Source: Nannocystis sp. (GTDB lineage Bacteria > Myxococcota_A > Polyangia > Nannocystales > Nannocystaceae). From it: a stretch of DNA of 64,000 nucleotides. The notes beneath the pieces were generated by a model. The model searched no databases. It was given only the letters and a program-made list of their open reading frames with translations, and was not told the origin of the DNA. The translations under genes were made by a program, and so were the position numbers. The DNA lies in the NCBI GenBank assembly GCA_016712315.1, contig JADJRG010000029.1, forward strand, positions 930,001 through 994,000, given 5' to 3'. Below, in pieces: positions 62,501 through 64,000 of this stretch. Each line of letters opens with the position of its first letter. The stretch's first letter is position 1.

Positions 62501-64000
62501 TCGGCTCGATCCTCCACGCCTATCGGCCGCTCCCCGAGGTCCTCGACTTCTTCGAGCGCGCCCGCCTCGCCGGGCTCGAGGGCGGCGACTACATCTTCGC
62601 GTCGTACGCCTGCTCGCACGCCGTCATCGCCCAGCTCGGCCTCGGGATCCGCGTCGACGCCCTCCTCATCGCCGCCGACGAAGCGCTCACGCTGATGCGG
62701 CGGACGCGGGTCGCGTCGTCGACCGCGGCCCTGCAGATCACCCGCCAGCTCGCGCTGGCGCTCCGCGGCGACACCGCCGCGCCGACCCGCCTCGGCGACG
62801 CCACCTTCGACGAGGACGCCGCCTTCGCCGCCTTCGACCAGGGCCGCCTCTCGTTCGCCGCGCTCTGGTACTGCATCGCCCGCCTCGCGCTCGCGGTCCT
62901 TCACCGCGACGACGCGGCGGCGAGCCGTTGGATGGATGAGGCCGCGCGCCGGCTCCTCAACTCGTCGTGGTACCTGACCACGGAGCTCACCTTCTACGCC
63001 GGCCTCCACCTGGCGGCGACGCTGCGGCGCGCGCCCGCCGACGCGCGGGGGCCGATCGCGGCGCAGCTGGCCGCGCACCGCCAGCGCTACGCCGAGCTCG
63101 CGCGCTCATGCCCGGCCAACTTCGCGGCCAAGCTCGCGCTCCTCGACGCCGAGGCCGCCGCCGCCGCCGGGGATCGACTCGCCGCGGTGGGCGGCTATGA
63201 CACGGCGATCGCGGAGGCGCGTCGGCAGGGCGTCGCGCCCACCGAGGCGCTGGCCCGCGAGCTCGCCGGGCGCTTCCACCTCGACGCCGGCCACGAGGTC
63301 TTCGCGGCGTCGCTGCTCGCCGACGCGGAGGTGGTGTACCGGCGCTGGGGGGCGATCGCCAAGGCGGACGCGCTGGTGCGCGAGCACGGCGAGCTGCTCC
63401 GCCGCGCGGTGGTCCGCTCGCCGCTGCGGGTCACCTCGGCGGCGGAGCTGAGCGAGACCTCGGTCACCGCCACGACCGTCGATCCCCGCCTCGACCTCTC
63501 GAGCGTGATCAAGGCGGCGCAGGCGTTCGCCGGCGAGATCGACCTCGTCGCCCTGCTCACCAAGGTGATGGGCGCGCTCGCCGAGAACGCCGGCGCCGAG
63601 CGAGGCGCGCTCGCCCTGCTCGACGGCGAGGCGCTCCACCTCGCCGTCACCTACGGGCCAGAAGGGGTGGTCGTCGACGAGCGCCGGCCGTTGACCTCGG
63701 AGGACGTGCCCGCCGGGGTGCTGCGCCACTCGCTCCGCAGCGGCCGCCTCCTCCTCGGCGAGGACGTGCTCGAGAGCCCGAGCTTCGCCGGCGACGCCTA
63801 CCTCCACCGGCACCGGCCGCTCTCCCTGCTCGCCATGCCGCTCGCCTACCAGGGCCGACGGATCGGCGTCCTCTACCTCGAGAACCGCCAGATCTGGGGG
63901 ACCTTCAACCACTATCGCCTGGAGACCCTCCGCCTGCTCGGCGCCCAGCTCGCGATCGCGATCGCCAACGCGCGGATGTTCCGCGAGCTCCGCGAGGCCC
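59542..64000 (+). CDS. HstK-type hybrid kinase (Ser/Thr kinase, AAA ATPase, helical repeats, GAF; 3' end outside window)
   Basis: The frame starts at ATG 59542 and runs off the window, giving at least 1486 codons. The kinase domain begins YEVREILHQGVKSEIFRATR and has the catalytic loop HKDIKPQNIII (non-RD). It reads DLAIAS where DFGIAS is expected: the metal-binding Asp is kept, the Phe-Gly is not. LAYMAPEQTGRIGRGIDARA follows. The ATPase has Walker A GTSGAGKSALV (about 60520-60545) and Walker B VIFLDDLQWADA (about 60895-60930), then long TPR-like repeats. From about 63500 a GAF domain starts (IKAAQAFAGEIDLVALL to IGVLYLENRQIWGTF), and the last bases read into the linker before an expected histidine kinase. 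It is a full-length paralogue of the broken gene at 15731-20862. Confidence 0.93.
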   Translation, partial: MNPPGYEVREILHQGVKSEIFRATRRADGRHVVLKIPHEDGNRHQRLAELRHEFHVAARVKGPGVIEVLELIEVGERPFLVFEDIDGLSLARALPAKLSVATFFPVALQICDALAEIHARGVIHKDIKPQNIIINARTGQVKLTDLAIASLLADEASTLAPPDRLVGTLAYMAPEQTGRIGRGIDARADLYALGVTFFELLAGRRPFPQTDPMELVHAHIAREPPRLVDVDPSIGAELSDLVAHLLTKDADARYRSASAVRADLRYLLEERGRGAFTPFTPGRRHRGAEFRLPQALYGRERERERLLGAFASAAAGSRALVLVAGTSGAGKSALVHEVHRPMVARRGTFVAGKFDQFNRSVPFASLVQALRLLVDRVVAGSDAEVEVWRRRLLDALGPLVSVLQEALPELELVVGKHPAPPPLTGAEAQNRLHLAVLRFFAAFARADHPLVIFLDDLQWADAATLALLKALVTDPELAHVLVIGAYRDREVDAHHPLTRALREIDASPTRVVRIALGPLVAGDVRRLVADALTEETGDVQSLADEVFRRTEGNPLFVREFLKQIVADRLLRYDEADERWRWDVAEIRAAPIPDDIADLLLDRIRRLRPAARRALEVAACVGVGFDLQTLVIVTGADEGELGRGLWDAIQSGLVAALDPSYRLLPHSGAGGRPLRLRFVHDRIRQAAYSLVSQEEMPALHLAIGRHLLAALPSRDRAEFLDAVDHLNRGRALVVDPSERRGLLALNVEAGRRARTATAYAAAVTFFGAGASLVDDDGWRSDYPLAYALHLGLAEGLYLAGEIDAADAAFERLSARVTSPLDALSVRSLRVTLYVAIGRSTQAIELGVEALRLAGVDIPSDDDGLVAAAAAERARLDERFAARPLGARIDDPPAQDPVIRAVIKVMTDLMAPTQLTRQRLFEYLCLKQINLSLAHGHADASPYGYLVYAFYLTTIAGPVREAYDFGEAALALNERLGAVDQSSRLNFVFGSILHAYRPLPEVLDFFERARLAGLEGGDYIFASYACSHAVIAQLGLGIRVDALLIAADEALTLMRRTRVASSTAALQITRQLALALRGDTAAPTRLGDATFDEDAAFAAFDQGRLSFAALWYCIARLALAVLHRDDAAASRWMDEAARRLLNSSWYLTTELTFYAGLHLAATLRRAPADARGPIAAQLAAHRQRYAELARSCPANFAAKLALLDAEAAAAAGDRLAAVGGYDTAIAEARRQGVAPTEALARELAGRFHLDAGHEVFAASLLADAEVVYRRWGAIAKADALVREHGELLRRAVVRSPLRVTSAAELSETSVTATTVDPRLDLSSVIKAAQAFAGEIDLVALLTKVMGALAENAGAERGALALLDGEALHLAVTYGPEGVVVDERRPLTSEDVPAGVLRHSLRSGRLLLGEDVLESPSFAGDAYLHRHRPLSLLAMPLAYQGRRIGVLYLENRQIWGTFNHYRLETLRLLGAQLAIAIANARMFRELREA

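Overview
The window reads as chromosomal DNA of a high-GC, delta-proteobacterial-type predator or fruiting bacterium (phylum Myxococcota). The best fit is a Nannocystis/Plesiocystis-like lineage. This placement is inferred from gene content: six eukaryote-like Ser/Thr kinase genes in 64 kb, two HstK-type Ser/Thr-His hybrid kinases, a soluble-adenylyl-cyclase-like cyclase/ATPase, and many lipoproteins with long Ser/Thr/Gly/Asp/Glu linkers behind the lipobox. No rRNA, tRNA or CRISPR array was seen.

Layout. 1-1.5 kb: end of an M3 peptidase. 1.5-4.9 kb: mobile-element remnant with an AAA ATPase/nuclease and a tyrosine integrase fused at its C-terminus to a piece of IS transposase; an iteron-like repeat lies upstream of the integrase. 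The neighbouring fibro-slime lipoprotein (4.9-5.8 kb) is cut off at the element edge. 5.8-20.9 kb: signalling block with four Ser/Thr kinases, MsrA, a LysR regulator, a frameshifted DUF808 protein and a frameshifted exported protein. 20.9-28.0 kb: P450 plus a polytopic membrane protein, divergent from a membrane protein with two P-x-E-E motifs that is followed closely by the cyclase/ATPase. 28-35.4 kb: 2OG-oxygenase-like protein, PLP decarboxylase, zinc-ribbon membrane protein, sensor kinase with a response-regulator scrap, a glutamate-receptor-like potassium channel, an SDR and a periplasmic/membrane protein. 35.5-41.4 kb: a kinase 5' scrap joined to a beta-helix lipoprotein that is coupled to a WD40 kinase, then a frameshifted Cys-rich gene. 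41.5-44.6 kb: DUF2254 and BON-MscS membrane operon. 44.7-59.4 kb: mostly lipoproteins, plus an ABM monooxygenase/Fe-ADH operon, an AraC regulator and a GGCT-like protein. 59.5-64 kb: second HstK-type kinase, running off the end.

Two themes cross the whole window. First, a hexamer of the form T-A-N-N-N-T sits 5-10 nt before the start codon of many genes on both strands. That is where a -10 element would lie if transcription began at the start codon, so leaderless transcription seems common. This pattern also fixed several start codons. Second, at least four genes are split by single-base indels, and there are several gene scraps. This could be real decay or base-level assembly error, and the sequence alone cannot separate the two.

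No complete, clearly new defence or mobile system was proven. The strongest candidates for something undescribed are the integrase-DUF4096 fusion, the P450/polytopic/P-x-E-E/cyclase cluster, and the kinase with a periplasmic-binding-protein sensor.
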